The notes: generated by a model not told the origin, from the sequence alone. Shown: positions 18,524 to 28,206, counted from the stretch's first letter. The stretch is 64,000 bases of DNA from Arsenicicoccus dermatophilus (GCF_022568795.1 NZ_JAKZHU010000004.1:1-64000), one strand, 5' to 3'. Made by a program: numbers and translations.

Positions 18524-18558
18524 GGCAGGAGGGCCCCGCACGAGGGGGCCCTCCTGCC
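18524..18558. terminator. terminator hairpin after the OPT gene
   Basis: GGCAGGAGGGCCCC and GGGGCCCTCCTGCC pair perfectly over 14 bp with a 7-base loop. It lies downstream of the leftward OPT gene. Confidence 0.75.
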
Positions 18559-18566
18559 GTCATCCT

Positions 18567-18608
18567 GGCTGGAGCCGACCGGCTGGAGCCGACCGGCTGG
18601 AGCCGACC
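18567..18608. repeat. three tandem 14-bp repeats
   Basis: GGCTGGAGCCGACC is repeated three times without change between the OPT stop codon and its terminator. It is probably a slippage product, with no function apparent. Confidence 0.85.
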
Positions 18609-18620
18609 GGCGGTGGTCGG

Positions 18621-20642
18621 TCAGGCGCGGGTCTCCCCGCGGGCGGGCACATCGGTGTCCGCGCGGCTCGCGACCCGCTTGACCCAGACGTACAGCGCGG
18701 CGATGACCGCTGCGAAGACGAGCGCACCGAGGATCTCGGCCGTGGGCTCGAAGTCCTCGCTCATGATCGCGAGCGGGGCGTCCGTGTCGCGCAGGTAGAC
18801 GATGCCGGCGAAGAGCACGCCGAACAACGACTCGCCGACGATCAGGCCGGTCGCGAGCAGGGTGCCCAGACGCTTCGCGCCCTCGGGGTTGTGGCGACGG
18901 TCGGCCCAGCGGTCGTAGAAGTGACCGATGAGGGCGCCGAGGGGGATCATCAGGGTGAGGTCGATGGGAAGGTACATGCCCATGCCGACCGCCAGCGGCG
19001 GCAGCGAACGACGACCGTGGCTGGTGGCCTTGAGGACCTCGTCGATCGCGACGACGACGACACCGATGAGGGCGCCGAGGCCCAGCAGACCCCAGTCGAG
19101 CCCACCACCCAGCACGCCCTTGGCGAGGGTGGAGATGAGCGAAGCCTGCGGAGCGGCGAGGGCGTTCTCCGTGGCGCCGGGGGCGCCGACGAAGCCGAAG
19201 GTCTTGTTCATCAGGCCCAGGATGGGCGGGATGATGGCGGCACCGAAGCCGACACCGATGATCAGGGCGACCTGCTGCTTCCAGGGGGTGGCCCCGACGA
19301 GCTGGCCGGTCTTGAGGTCCTGGAGGTTGTCGTTGGAGATGGTGGCGACGCCGAAGACGATCGCCGTGGTGAACAGCGTGTAGGCCACCAGGGCCTCGGT
19401 GGTGGCGCCGGAGCCGGAGCCGTGGACCGCCTTGACCAGCAGCGCGCAGGTGACACCCACGATGATGCCGACGCCGGAGATGGGCGAGTTGGAGGCGCCG
19501 ATCAGACCGGCCATGTAGCCGCAGACCGAGGCGACGAACAGGCCGACGAGCAGGATGTAGACGATCGCGCTGATGACCAGTCCGGTGGCGCCGCTCTCGA
19601 GCGGGGTGCCACGGGTGAAGAGCCACAGCAGGGCACCGATGGGGAGCATCGAGGCGAGGGTGGTCCCGATGACGATCTTCATGGACAGGTCGCGCTCGGT
19701 GATGTCGACCTCCTGGCCGGCGGCGCGTGCGTTGGTCGACGCGAGGGCGTCGCGGATGCCCTTGACGATGGGGCCGATGATCTTGAACAGCGTCCACAGG
19801 GCGGCGACGGCCATGGTGCCGGCGCCGATCATGCGCACGTCGCTGCGGAAGACGCCGTTGACGGACTTGAGCAGGGTCGGGGCGTCGGCCAGGTGGCCGA
19901 CGGTGCGCATCGGCAGGATGACGCCGAAGGAGATCAGGACGCCGACGATCATCGCGATGCCGACGGTGATGCCCACGAGGTGACCGACGCCGATCAGGGC
20001 GAGGGACAGGCTGGAGCCGATCATGGTGCCGCCGGAGCCGACCTTGACGGCCTTGCTGATGCCCTCGGCCGCGACCTTGAGCTTGGTCAGCAGCATGAAG
20101 GAGAACGCCGCGAGGCCGGAGGCCGTGATGACCTGCAGGCCGCGCTTGTTCTCCTCCGCGCCGGAGGAGGAGTCCCCCACACGCAGCACCTCGGCCGCGG
20201 CGACGCCCTCGGGATAGGGCAGGTCGGAGCCGGTGACCAGGGCGCGGCGCAGGGGGATGGAGTACATCACGCCGAGCACGCCGCCGAAGAAGCAGACGGC
20301 CACGGTGGTCCAGTACGGGAAGCCCTTCCAGTAGCCGAGCATGACCAGGCCGGGGAGCACGAAGATGATGGCGGACAGCGTGCCGGCGGCGGAGGCGATC
20401 GTCTGGACGATGTTGTTCTCGACCACGGTGTGGTCGCGGAAGAACCTCAGGATCGCCATGGAGATGACGGCCGCGGGGATCGAGGTGGCGAAGGTGAGGC
20501 CGACCTTGAGCCCGAGGTAGACGTTGGCGGCGGTGAACACGAGCGTGATGAACCCGCCGATGACGACGCCACGGACGGTGAGCTCCTTGAGCCCGTCCGG
20601 TCGCGCCGGCGCGGCGGCCGGAGGATGGTGCGCGGTGGCCAT
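18621..20642 (-). CDS. OPT-family oligopeptide transporter
   Basis: The 673-residue protein has about 14-16 membrane helices. Recognisable family parts are ELTVRGVVIGGFITLVFTAA, NVYLGLKVGLTFATSIPAA, SDLPYPEGVAAAEVLRVGD and the C-terminal GLIVGESLFGVLFAGIVY. Such proton-coupled transporters import small peptides, and some move metal-chelate complexes. The start at 20642 (MATAHHPPAAAP) follows GGAGGG; the longer open frame upstream is not supported. It is divergent from arcA across about 400 bp, so both may share regulation. A peptide or amino-acid source for the arginine pathway is a guess. Confidence 0.9.
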   Translation of the reverse strand: MATAHHPPAAAPARPDGLKELTVRGVVIGGFITLVFTAANVYLGLKVGLTFATSIPAAVISMAILRFFRDHTVVENNIVQTIASAAGTLSAIIFVLPGLVMLGYWKGFPYWTTVAVCFFGGVLGVMYSIPLRRALVTGSDLPYPEGVAAAEVLRVGDSSSGAEENKRGLQVITASGLAAFSFMLLTKLKVAAEGISKAVKVGSGGTMIGSSLSLALIGVGHLVGITVGIAMIVGVLISFGVILPMRTVGHLADAPTLLKSVNGVFRSDVRMIGAGTMAVAALWTLFKIIGPIVKGIRDALASTNARAAGQEVDITERDLSMKIVIGTTLASMLPIGALLWLFTRGTPLESGATGLVISAIVYILLVGLFVASVCGYMAGLIGASNSPISGVGIIVGVTCALLVKAVHGSGSGATTEALVAYTLFTTAIVFGVATISNDNLQDLKTGQLVGATPWKQQVALIIGVGFGAAIIPPILGLMNKTFGFVGAPGATENALAAPQASLISTLAKGVLGGGLDWGLLGLGALIGVVVVAIDEVLKATSHGRRSLPPLAVGMGMYLPIDLTLMIPLGALIGHFYDRWADRRHNPEGAKRLGTLLATGLIVGESLFGVLFAGIVYLRDTDAPLAIMSEDFEPTAEILGALVFAAVIAALYVWVKRVASRADTDVPARGETRA

Positions 20643-21048
20643 GAGTGGCCCTCCAATCAGATGGGTGCTGCGGTGGCCCACGCCGTCGGGGCCGCGCGCC
20701 GATGGGTGTGGCGCTCCCACACGGTAAGAGGCTCGCGCGCGAGCACCTTTCCTGGGGGCGGCCTGAGGGCTCCTCCGTTGCTGATTCGTGACATGGAACA
20801 CCCCGGGCGGCGGGGTCCTGCGATGCCGTCGGCCGCATACCTATCGGCCTCTTCTTGCGTTTTCCCGGCATACCGCGGGATAGACACTCACCAGCGGTCT
20901 GGCCTGCGGGATCCCGGGCCGCCCCCGGTGTTCCCAGGGCCGCCGGGCTGCGCTTTGATAGGGCACGGACAACGGCAGCGACGCCGCCCCGCGCGCCCTC
21001 CCGAGGGCCGCCGGACGGGCCGCCGCCCCGAGGATGAACGAGGTTCCC
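20643..21048. other. divergent intergenic region between the OPT gene and arcA
   Basis: About 400 bp without a supported gene. It must hold both promoters, but I see no confident -35/-10 pair, operator or ribosome-site-linked ORF. Confidence 0.5.
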
Positions 21049-22292
21049 ATGACGACCGAGCGCCAGGCCTATGTCGGCTCCGAGGTCGGTCAGCTGCGGC
21101 GGGTCCTGCTCCACCGACCCGACCGCGAGCTGGCCCGGCTGACCCCGAGCAACAAGGATGCGCTCCTCTTCGACGACCTGCCGTGGGTCGAGGAGGCGCA
21201 GAAGGAGCACGACGAGTTCGCCCGCGCGCTGCGGGACCTGGACGTGGAGGTGCTCTACCTCCAGGACGTGCTGACCGAGACGCTGCACCATCCTGCGGCC
21301 CGCCAGTTCCTCTTCGACCACCTGCTCGACGACGAGGTCTTCGGCCCGCAGGCCCTGGACGCGATGCTGGAGGTCCTCAGCGCGATGAGCTCCGAGGAGC
21401 TCGCCAAGGTGCTCGTCGGCGGCATCACCAAGGAGGAGATGTTCTACCGGATGCCCCGGGTCCCGGACTCGGTGGTGCTGAGCTCGATGGCCGCCTCCGA
21501 CTTCATGCTGGCCCCGCTGCCCAACCACCTGTTCACGCGGGACACCACCTGCTGGGTCTACGGCGGCGTCTCGATCAACTCGATGCGGATGCTCGCCCGG
21601 GTGCGTGAGTCCCTGCACTACGAGGCGATCTACCACTGGCACCCGGTGCTGTCCGCGGCGACCACTCCCTCACCCGGTGGAGCGACGGTCTCGGCACCGG
21701 CCTCGCGTCCATGGAGGGCGGCGACGTCCACGTCCTGGGCCGTGGCGGGGTCCTGGTGGGTATGTCGGAGCGCACCACCCCGCAGGCGGTGGAGCGGCTC
21801 GCGCAGCAGCTCTTCGCCGCGGAGGCGGCCACCTCGGTCGTCGCGGTCGCGATGCCCAAGGCGCGCGCGGTCATGCACCTCGACACCGTGATGTCGATGG
21901 TCGACGACCACACCTTCACGAAGTACGCCGGCCTCGGGATGCTGCCGTCGTACACCCTGACCCCGGCCGACGAGCCCGGTCGCCTGCGGGTGACGGCGCA
22001 CGAGCCGGAGCACATGCACAAGGCGATCGCCGCCGCGATCGGCCTGGACGACCTCCGCATCCTCACGCCCGACCAGGACCTGGCGGCGGCGGAGCGGGAG
22101 CAGTGGGACGACGGCTGCAACGTGCTGGCCGTCCGTCCCGGCGTGGTGGTCGCCTACGAGCGAAACATCACGAGCAACAACTTCCTTCGCGCGAACGGCG
22201 TGGAGGTGGTCACCATCAAGGGAAGCGAGCTTGGCCGGGGCCGTGGGGGTCCGCGCTGCATGAGCTGCCCGATCGAGCGAGAGGACATCTGA
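21049..22292 (+). CDS. arcA: arginine deiminase, with one-base frameshift near 21660
   Basis: The enzyme converts arginine to citrulline and ammonia, the first step of the arginine deiminase pathway. The first part (21049 to about 21660) has [36 protein letters not shown] and [12 protein letters not shown]. The second, in another frame, has [50 protein letters not shown] (catalytic His) and [13 protein letters not shown] (catalytic Cys). Adding one G at about 21660 (GCGGCGACC to GCGGCGGACC) joins them into a 414-residue protein of normal length. So this is either a recent mutation or a sequencing error. The ATG at 21049 has GAGG six bases before it. The stop overlaps arcB by one base. Confidence 0.88.
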
Positions 22293-23293
22293 TGTCTTTC
22301 AACCTGCGCCACCGCAACTTCCTCAAGGAGCTGGACTTCACTCCCCAGGAGTGGCAGCACCTGCTGCAGCTCTCCATGGACCTCAAGCGCGCGAAGTACG
22401 CCGGCACCGAGCAGCCGCGGCTCAAGGGCAAGAACATCGCCCTGATCTTCGAGAAGACCTCGACCCGCACCCGCTGCGCCTTCGAGGTCGCGGCCCACGA
22501 CCAGGGCGCCAACGTGACCTACCTCGAGCCCAGCGGCTCGCAGATCGGCCACAAGGAGTCCATGAAGGACACCGCCCGCGTCCTCGGCCGGATGTATGAC
22601 GGCATCGAGTACCGCGGCTCCTCCCAGACCCTCGTCGAGACCCTCGGCGAGTTCGCCGGCGTCCCGGTGTGGAACGGTCTGACCGACGAGTGGCACCCCA
22701 CCCAGATGCTGGCCGACCAGCTCACCATGCGCGAGTTCAGCACCAAGCACGACCGCGAGATCGCCTTCGCCTTCCTCGGCGACGCCCGCAACAACGTCGG
22801 CAACTCGCTGCTGATCTCCGGCGCCATGCTGGGCATGGACGTGCGCATGGTCGCCCCCAAGCAGCAGCAGAACGCCGACGAGATCGTCCGCAAGGCCAAG
22901 GAGATCGCCGAGCGCACCGGCGCCCGCATCACCGTCACCGACGACGTCCGCGAGGGCGTCAAGGGCTGCGACTACCTCTACACCGACGTGTGGGTGTCGA
23001 TGGGTGAGCCCAAGGAGGTCTGGGACGAGCGGATCGCGCTGCTCAAGGACTACCAGGTCAACGCCGCCCTCATGGAGGCCACCGGCAACCCCGACGTGAA
23101 GTTCATGCACTGCCTGCCGGCCTTCCACGACCGCAACACCAAGGTCGGCGAGGACATCTTCCAGGCGACCGGCATGGAGGCCCTCGAGGTCACCGACGAG
23201 GTCTTCGAGTCCGACGCGTCGATCGTCTTCGACCAGGCCGAGAACCGCATGCACACGATCAAGGCCGTCATGGTCGCCACCCTGGGGGAGTGA
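22292..23293 (+). CDS. arcB: catabolic ornithine carbamoyltransferase
   Basis: This 333-residue enzyme splits citrulline with phosphate into ornithine and carbamoyl phosphate. The carbamoyl-phosphate motif is [20 protein letters not shown] (STRTR). [20 protein letters not shown], the ornithine-binding VSMGE and the catalytic [10 protein letters not shown] (HCLP) follow. The sequence is of the catabolic ArcB type by overall length and operon position. Start and arcA stop overlap in TGATG. It is cytosolic and normally forms oligomers. Confidence 0.95.
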   Translation: MSFNLRHRNFLKELDFTPQEWQHLLQLSMDLKRAKYAGTEQPRLKGKNIALIFEKTSTRTRCAFEVAAHDQGANVTYLEPSGSQIGHKESMKDTARVLGRMYDGIEYRGSSQTLVETLGEFAGVPVWNGLTDEWHPTQMLADQLTMREFSTKHDREIAFAFLGDARNNVGNSLLISGAMLGMDVRMVAPKQQQNADEIVRKAKEIAERTGARITVTDDVREGVKGCDYLYTDVWVSMGEPKEVWDERIALLKDYQVNAALMEATGNPDVKFMHCLPAFHDRNTKVGEDIFQATGMEALEVTDEVFESDASIVFDQAENRMHTIKAVMVATLGE

Positions 23294-23296
23294 CCG

Positions 23297-24262
23297 ATGC
23301 GCATCGTCGTCGCCCTGGGCGGCAACGCCCTGCTCGAGCGGGGTGAGAAGCCCGACGCCGCGATCCAGCTCAAGCGCGCCAAGGAGGCCGCCAAGGCCCT
23401 GGCGCCGCTGGCCGAGGAGCACGAGCTCGTCATCACGCACGGCAACGGACCGCAGGTGGGCGTGCTGGCGCTGGAGTCGGCCAACGACCCCTCGCTGACC
23501 GAGCCCTATCCCTTCGACGTCCTGGGCGCCCAGACCCAGGGCATGATCGGCTACTGGCTGCTGCAGTCCCTGCAGAACTCCCTGCCCGGACGCCAGGTCG
23601 CCTCGATGGTCAACCAGACCCTGGTCATGGCCCACGACCCGGCCTTCAAGAACCCCACCAAGTTCGTCGGCGAGACCTACTCCGAGGAGGAGGCCAAGGC
23701 CAAGGCCGAGGAGCGCGGCTGGGACGTCAGGCAGGACACCAAGGGCTGGCGGCGCGTCGTCGCCTCGCCGACCCCGCAGCGGGTCGTCGAGACGCGGATC
23801 ATCCGGCTGCTGCTCTCCTCCGGCGCGGTCGTGGTGTGCGCCGGTGGCGGCGGCATCCCGGTCGTCCGGGACGACCGCGGCAAGCTCAAGGGCATCGAGG
23901 CCGTCGTCGACAAGGACCTCACCGCCGGTCGGCTGGCCGAGGCCCTCGAGGCGGACGCGCTGTTCATCCTCACCGACGTGGCCAACGTCATCGACGGCTT
24001 CGGCACCGACGACGAGAAGCCCATCACGCGGGCGACGCCTGGTCAGCTCCGCGCGATGGACCTGCCCGCGGGATCGATGGGCCCCAAGGTCGAGGCGGCC
24101 TGCCGCTTCGTGGAGCTCACCGGTGACCTCGCGGCCATCGGTCGGCTGCAGGACGTCGCCAAGATGATCGACGGCGAGGCCGGCACGATCATCACGCCGG
24201 GCGGCAACTACGGCGGCCCGGACGACCTCAACCCGCGTCACGAGCTCACCGTCGACATCTGA
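23297..24262 (+). CDS. arcC: carbamate kinase
   Basis: This 321-residue enzyme makes ATP from carbamoyl phosphate and ADP, the energy-yielding step of the pathway. Amino-acid-kinase-fold motifs are VVALGGNALLERGEKPDAA, VITHGNGPQVGVLALES, VVCAGGGGIPVVRD and VVDKDLTAGRLAEALEADA. It starts three bases after the arcB stop. The cluster has no arcD arginine/ornithine antiporter inside the window. Confidence 0.95.
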   Translation: MRIVVALGGNALLERGEKPDAAIQLKRAKEAAKALAPLAEEHELVITHGNGPQVGVLALESANDPSLTEPYPFDVLGAQTQGMIGYWLLQSLQNSLPGRQVASMVNQTLVMAHDPAFKNPTKFVGETYSEEEAKAKAEERGWDVRQDTKGWRRVVASPTPQRVVETRIIRLLLSSGAVVVCAGGGGIPVVRDDRGKLKGIEAVVDKDLTAGRLAEALEADALFILTDVANVIDGFGTDDEKPITRATPGQLRAMDLPAGSMGPKVEAACRFVELTGDLAAIGRLQDVAKMIDGEAGTIITPGGNYGGPDDLNPRHELTVDI

Positions 24263-24331
24263 TCTTCCGGCGGCGGTCGGATCAGCCGGGCCTCGTCGCC
24301 CAGGCGAGTCCGACCGCCCCCGGCGGGTCTG

Positions 24332-24375
24332 CGAGCCCCGCTCCCACCGCCCGAGCAGCGGAGGGGGCGGGGCTT
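24332..24375. terminator. terminator hairpin after arcC
   Basis: AGCCCCGC-CCC-CCGC pairs with GCGG-GGG-GCGGGGCT around CCGAGCA, about 70 bases past arcC. The remaining sequence up to 24530 shows no gene. Confidence 0.6.
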
Positions 24376-24530
24376 CGTCGTGCGGCTCTGGCCCGATGGG
24401 GCTGGGAGGCCAGGGACTGGGTCGCGTCGTGCGGGTGACCCCCCGGGGATGCCCGGCCGCGGCGGCGGGTGGCGCTTCTCGGCATACCGGAGGCGCCGCA
24501 GGCCAGCGACCAGCCGTAGGCCGACGCGAA

Positions 24531-24561
24531 CGGCGCCGCACCTCGAGGGGTGGCGGCGCCG
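24531..24561. terminator. terminator hairpin after fahA
   Basis: CGGCGCCGC and GCGGCGCCG arms with inner CCTC/GGGG pairing lie 14 bases past the stop of the leftward fahA. Confidence 0.6.
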
Positions 24562-24574
24562 TCGACGTGGTGGG

Positions 24575-25783
24575 TCAGCGGGCGGGCGTGATCCGGCCGG
24601 CGCACTCCCCCAGGCCGATGCGGCGGCCGTCCTTGCCGCGGGCCGTGGCGGAGATGACGACCTCGTCCCCGTCCTCCAGGAAGGTGCGGGTCGAGCCGTC
24701 CTGCAGGGTGATCGGGTCCCGGCCGTTCCAGGTCATCTCGATGAAGGCGCCGCGCTGGTCGACCTCGGTGCCCGAGATGGTGCCGGAGGCGAAGAGGTCG
24801 CCGGTGCGGACCGAGGCGCCGTTGACCGTGGTGTGGGCGAGCATCTGCGCGGGCGTCCAGTACATCTGCGCGTAGGGCGGGCGGGAGATGACCTCGCCGT
24901 TGAGCCGCACCTCGAACTCGATGTCCAGGCCCCACGGGTCGGCGTCGCGCAGGTAGTCCTGCAGCGGCACGTCGCGGGCGGGCGGCTCGACGCGGGCGTC
25001 CTGCAGCGCGGCGAGCGGCAGCACCCAGCCACCGATCGAGGTGGCGAAGGACTTGCCGAGGAAGGGGCCGAGCGGGACGTACTCCCAGGCCTGGATGTCA
25101 CGGGCGGACCAGTCGTTGGTGATGGTCACTCCGAAGACGTGCTGGTCGAGGTCGGCGACGGCGACGCGGGAGCCGCGCTCGCTGCCGACGCCCACGACGA
25201 AGCCGAGCTCGCACTCGATGTCCAGCCGGACCGACGGCCCGAAGACCACGTCCCCCTCGGGCGTGCGGCGCTGCCCCTGCGGGCGGGGGATGTCCTCGCC
25301 GGACACGATCACCGTCTGGGAGCGACCGTGGTAGCCGATCGGCAGGTGCTTCCAGTTGGGGGTGAGCGGCTCGGAGTCGGGGCGGAAGATGCGCCCGAGG
25401 TTGGTGGCGTGGTTCTCCGAGGCGTAGAAGTCGACGTAGTCGCCCACGGTGAACGGCATCAGCAGGGTGACGGTCGACAGGTCGAGGAGGTACTTCTCGA
25501 CGGTCTCGCGGTGCTGCTCGTCGGACAGCCAGCCCTGGATGTCGGCGCGCAGCCGGGCCCAGGCCTCGGGGCCGGCGGCGAGGAGCAGGTCGAGGGTGCC
25601 CTCCTCGACGACGTCGGACCACTCTCCGGGCAGGTCGGTGGCTGCCTCGGTGAGGTCGAGGGCCTGGTCGCCGATGCGCACGCCCAGGTGCGGGAAGTCG
25701 TCGCCGGTGTCCATCGAGCCGTAGGGAAGGGCGTCGAGGCCGAACGGGCTGTCCTGCGGGATGTCGACCCAGGTGGTCGTCAC
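24575..25783 (-). CDS. fahA: fumarylacetoacetase
   Basis: This 402-residue enzyme hydrolyses fumarylacetoacetate to fumarate and acetoacetate, the last step of tyrosine and homogentisate breakdown. The N-terminal domain has SPFGLDALPYGSMDTGDDFP. The catalytic FAH domain contains DYVDFYASENHATNLGRIF with the active-site His and acidic residues, PIGYHGRSQTVIVSGEDI, metal-binding LDIECELGFVVG and NDWSARDIQAWEYVPLGPFL. It is the last gene of the hmgA operon, separated from the middle gene by about 190 bp with repeated hairpins. The ATG at 25783 follows a GGAGCTCC region. Confidence 0.94.
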   Translation of the reverse strand: MTTTWVDIPQDSPFGLDALPYGSMDTGDDFPHLGVRIGDQALDLTEAATDLPGEWSDVVEEGTLDLLLAAGPEAWARLRADIQGWLSDEQHRETVEKYLLDLSTVTLLMPFTVGDYVDFYASENHATNLGRIFRPDSEPLTPNWKHLPIGYHGRSQTVIVSGEDIPRPQGQRRTPEGDVVFGPSVRLDIECELGFVVGVGSERGSRVAVADLDQHVFGVTITNDWSARDIQAWEYVPLGPFLGKSFATSIGGWVLPLAALQDARVEPPARDVPLQDYLRDADPWGLDIEFEVRLNGEVISRPPYAQMYWTPAQMLAHTTVNGASVRTGDLFASGTISGTEVDQRGAFIEMTWNGRDPITLQDGSTRTFLEDGDEVVISATARGKDGRRIGLGECAGRITPAR

Positions 25784-25859
25784 GGGAGCTCCTCGGTGGT
25801 GCGTGTCGGATGGTGGGTGGATGGTCTGCGTGCCCCGCTCACCCCGCCCATCCCTTCGC

Positions 25860-25919
25860 CACTAGGGGCAAGTGGCGGTGATCGTGCGGCGTGTCGCGCG
25901 CACTAGGGGCAAGTGGCGG
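25860..25919. repeat. paired 19-bp direct repeats, each a small hairpin
   Basis: CACTAGGGGCAAGTGGCGG occurs at 25860 and 25901, 41 bp apart. Within each copy CCACT and AGTGG can pair around AGGGGCA. They lie between the middle gene and fahA and may be operators, a processing site or an intergenic repeat. Confidence 0.6.
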
Positions 25920-25976
25920 GAGAGGGCGGGCGAGTCGGTGGGGTTGAGCGCGGTGGGGTCGCGTCCCGGCGGTGGG

Positions 25977-26939
25977 TCAGGGGTGGTCGAGCTGCTGCTC
26001 GGGGTCGCGGATCTCGGGTCCCTCGACGGGGGTGGTGAAGCCGAGCGCGACCAGGTCGTCGACGGGCGTGGAGGTGGAGCAGGAGCCGTATGCCGTGAAC
26101 GACGCCCGGGCCGCCCGCTGGTCGGCCTCGGACGCTGCCCGCGCCTCGGCGGCCAGCGCGTCGCCGTCGTCGCAGGTCAGCGCCTCGACGACGGCTTCGC
26201 GACCGGCGCCGGACCGGGCGCGCAGCACGGCCACCAGGATGTCCAGGACCCCGTGGTGCTGGAAGCCCGTCCGCTCGTCGACGTAGCGCACCGCGTGGTG
26301 CAGCCCCGCCGTGCACTTGAACGCCGTGCCCAGCTCGACCGCGAGCACCAGGAAGTCCGCGAGCTCGTCGGCGGTGGGGAACAGCTCGGGCGTGACGCCG
26401 CCGCAGCGGACCTTGGCGCCGAGGCCGGCCGCGTGCACGGCGCGCAGCGCCTGCGCCGTGGCGCCCGCCTCGGCCCCGGCGAGCGGGATCTCGACGAAGG
26501 TGGCGGCCCCGGTGCCCTGCGTCGCCGCCTGCACGCAGGCCACGGCCTCGGCGAGATCGCCTGCGGGCAGCCGCAGCTCGATCCCGGCGAGGCGGAGGCG
26601 CGGGTCGGCGGCCAGCTCGGTGACGAGCGCGGCGAGGTCCGCGAGCGGCTCGTCCACGATCAGCCCGACCTGGACGCTCTCGCCCTCGCGCAGCGCCTGC
26701 CGCAGCTCGTCCACGCGGGAGGTCGGCACCAGGAAGCGGCCGGTGTGCACGGGGTTCCCGGCCGCGTCGTCGGCGCGGTGGCGGGCGACGGCATCGGTCA
26801 TGTCCAGCGCGGTGGGTGGGAAGAGCCCTGCGTCGTCGACCAGCGCGGCGACGAGCGGGATCGTGGCCGGTGAGATCGTGCCGGGCGGTATGGCGTCGGC
26901 CGCGTCGCGGGCGGTCGTGGCGGCGTTCTGCTGCGTCAT
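25977..26939 (-). CDS. conserved protein of the homogentisate operon, TIM-barrel-like, function unknown
   Basis: The 320-residue soluble protein lies between hmgA (7-base gap) and fahA. It has no motif I can name. Alternating strands and helices with ATFVEIPLA, GLGAKVRCGGVTPELFP and GTAFKCTAGLHHAVRY look like beta-strand ends of a (beta/alpha)8 barrel carrying Lys, Arg and His. It starts MTQQNAATTARD; the C-terminus is GPEIRDPEQQLDHP. Position suggests a role in homogentisate catabolism. The window has no recognisable maleylacetoacetate isomerase, the enzyme that should act between HmgA and FahA, so this protein is a candidate for that step or an accessory role. That is inference only. Confidence 0.75.
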   Translation of the reverse strand: MTQQNAATTARDAADAIPPGTISPATIPLVAALVDDAGLFPPTALDMTDAVARHRADDAAGNPVHTGRFLVPTSRVDELRQALREGESVQVGLIVDEPLADLAALVTELAADPRLRLAGIELRLPAGDLAEAVACVQAATQGTGAATFVEIPLAGAEAGATAQALRAVHAAGLGAKVRCGGVTPELFPTADELADFLVLAVELGTAFKCTAGLHHAVRYVDERTGFQHHGVLDILVAVLRARSGAGREAVVEALTCDDGDALAAEARAASEADQRAARASFTAYGSCSTSTPVDDLVALGFTTPVEGPEIRDPEQQLDHP

Positions 26940-26946
26940 ACCGGCA

Positions 26947-28161
26947 TCATCCCTGGGACAGGCGTCGCCCGCCCGACCAGGAGTAGGGATAGCTGGGGTC
27001 CTCGGTCGCCAGCGCCGCCTCGCCGAGGTCGAGCGGCCGGAAGGTGTCGACCATGACGGCGAGCTCGTCGAAGAACTCCGCCCCGATGGACCGCTCGTAG
27101 GCCCCCGGCTGCGGCCCGTGGGCGTGACCCGCAGGGTGCAGCGAGATCGAGCCCTGCCCGATGCCGGAGCCCTTGCGGGCCTCGTAGTCGCCGCCGCAGT
27201 AGAACATGACTTCGTCGGAGTCCACGTTGGAGTGGTAGTAGGGCACCGGGATCGCGAGCGGGTGGTAGTCGACCTTGCGCGGCACGAAGTTGCAGATCAC
27301 GAAGTTGTGTCCCTCCCACACCTGGTGGGACGGCGGCGGCTGGTGGACCCGCCCGGTGATCGGCTCGTAGTCGGCGATGTTGACGACGTAGGGATAGAGG
27401 CAGCCGTCCCACCCGACCACGTCGAAGGGGTGCTGCGGCTGGACGTGGATGGTGCCGTCGATGCCGGACGGGCCGCGGCCGCGGTGCTTGATGTAGACCT
27501 CGACGTCCTGCTCGTCGACCTGCACCGGGTCCGAGACGTGACGGAAGTCGCGCTCGCAGAAGGGCGCGTGCTCGAGGTGCTGCCCGTTTTTCGACAGGAA
27601 GCGCCGGGGCGCCGTGATGTGCGAGTTGGCCTCGATGCAGTAGACGCGGACCGGCTCGTCGCCCGTCGGCACCCAGCGGTGGATCGTGGCGCGCGGGATC
27701 ATGACGTAGTCGCCCTGGTGGACGTCGACGTGGCCGAGCTGGGTCTCCACCGTCGCGGTCCCGGACTCGACGTAGCAGCACTCGTCGCCGATGGCGTTCT
27801 TGTAGAGCGGGCTCGGCGCGGTGGCGGCGACATAGCCGAGGCGCACGTCGGCGTTGCCCAGGAGCAGCCGGCGGTCGCGGACCACGTCGAGCCCGGCGCC
27901 GTCGCCCCGCCGGGTCGGCAGGTCGTGGGTCGTGACGTGGCGCGGCAGCAGCGGGTCGTTGGGCGTCAGCGTCTGGTCGGGCAGCTCCCACGGCCGCACG
28001 TCGACGATCGCGCTGGGGATGTAGCGGTGGTAGAGCAGGCTCGAGTCGGAGGAGAAGCCCTCCTCGCCCATGAGCTCCTCGTAGTAGAGGCCGCCCTCGG
28101 GGGTGCGGTGCTGGGTGTGCCGCTTGGGCGGGATGTGACCCGCGCTGCGGTAGTGCGCCAT
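26947..28161 (-). CDS. hmgA: homogentisate 1,2-dioxygenase
   Basis: This 404-residue Fe(II) cupin-type enzyme opens the homogentisate ring to maleylacetoacetate. It starts MAHYRSAGHIPPKRHTQHRT. Metal and active-site segments include PRATIHRWVP, YHSNVDSDEVMFYCGGDYEA and SLHPAGHAHGPQPGAYE, which hold His and Glu ligands typical of the family. It is the first gene of a leftward operon, divergent from a MarR regulator with a palindromic operator between them. It is slightly shorter than fungal and animal enzymes, as is usual in actinobacteria. Confidence 0.94.
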   Translation of the reverse strand: MAHYRSAGHIPPKRHTQHRTPEGGLYYEELMGEEGFSSDSSLLYHRYIPSAIVDVRPWELPDQTLTPNDPLLPRHVTTHDLPTRRGDGAGLDVVRDRRLLLGNADVRLGYVAATAPSPLYKNAIGDECCYVESGTATVETQLGHVDVHQGDYVMIPRATIHRWVPTGDEPVRVYCIEANSHITAPRRFLSKNGQHLEHAPFCERDFRHVSDPVQVDEQDVEVYIKHRGRGPSGIDGTIHVQPQHPFDVVGWDGCLYPYVVNIADYEPITGRVHQPPPSHQVWEGHNFVICNFVPRKVDYHPLAIPVPYYHSNVDSDEVMFYCGGDYEARKGSGIGQGSISLHPAGHAHGPQPGAYERSIGAEFFDELAVMVDTFRPLDLGEAALATEDPSYPYSWSGGRRLSQG

Positions 28162-28206
28162 CGCTGCTCCTCGGTCGCTCGACGCCGTGGTGGCGCCGTC
28201 GGCGGG

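Noticed and set aside
17523-21608. A 1361-codon open frame on the + strand
   Set aside because: It runs antisense through the CPBP and OPT genes and two terminators, with a composition typical of GC-rich shadow frames and no domain.
21640-21700. Programmed frameshifting in arcA
   Set aside because: I see no slippery heptamer or downstream stem, and arginine deiminase is not known to use recoding; a one-base indel is simpler.
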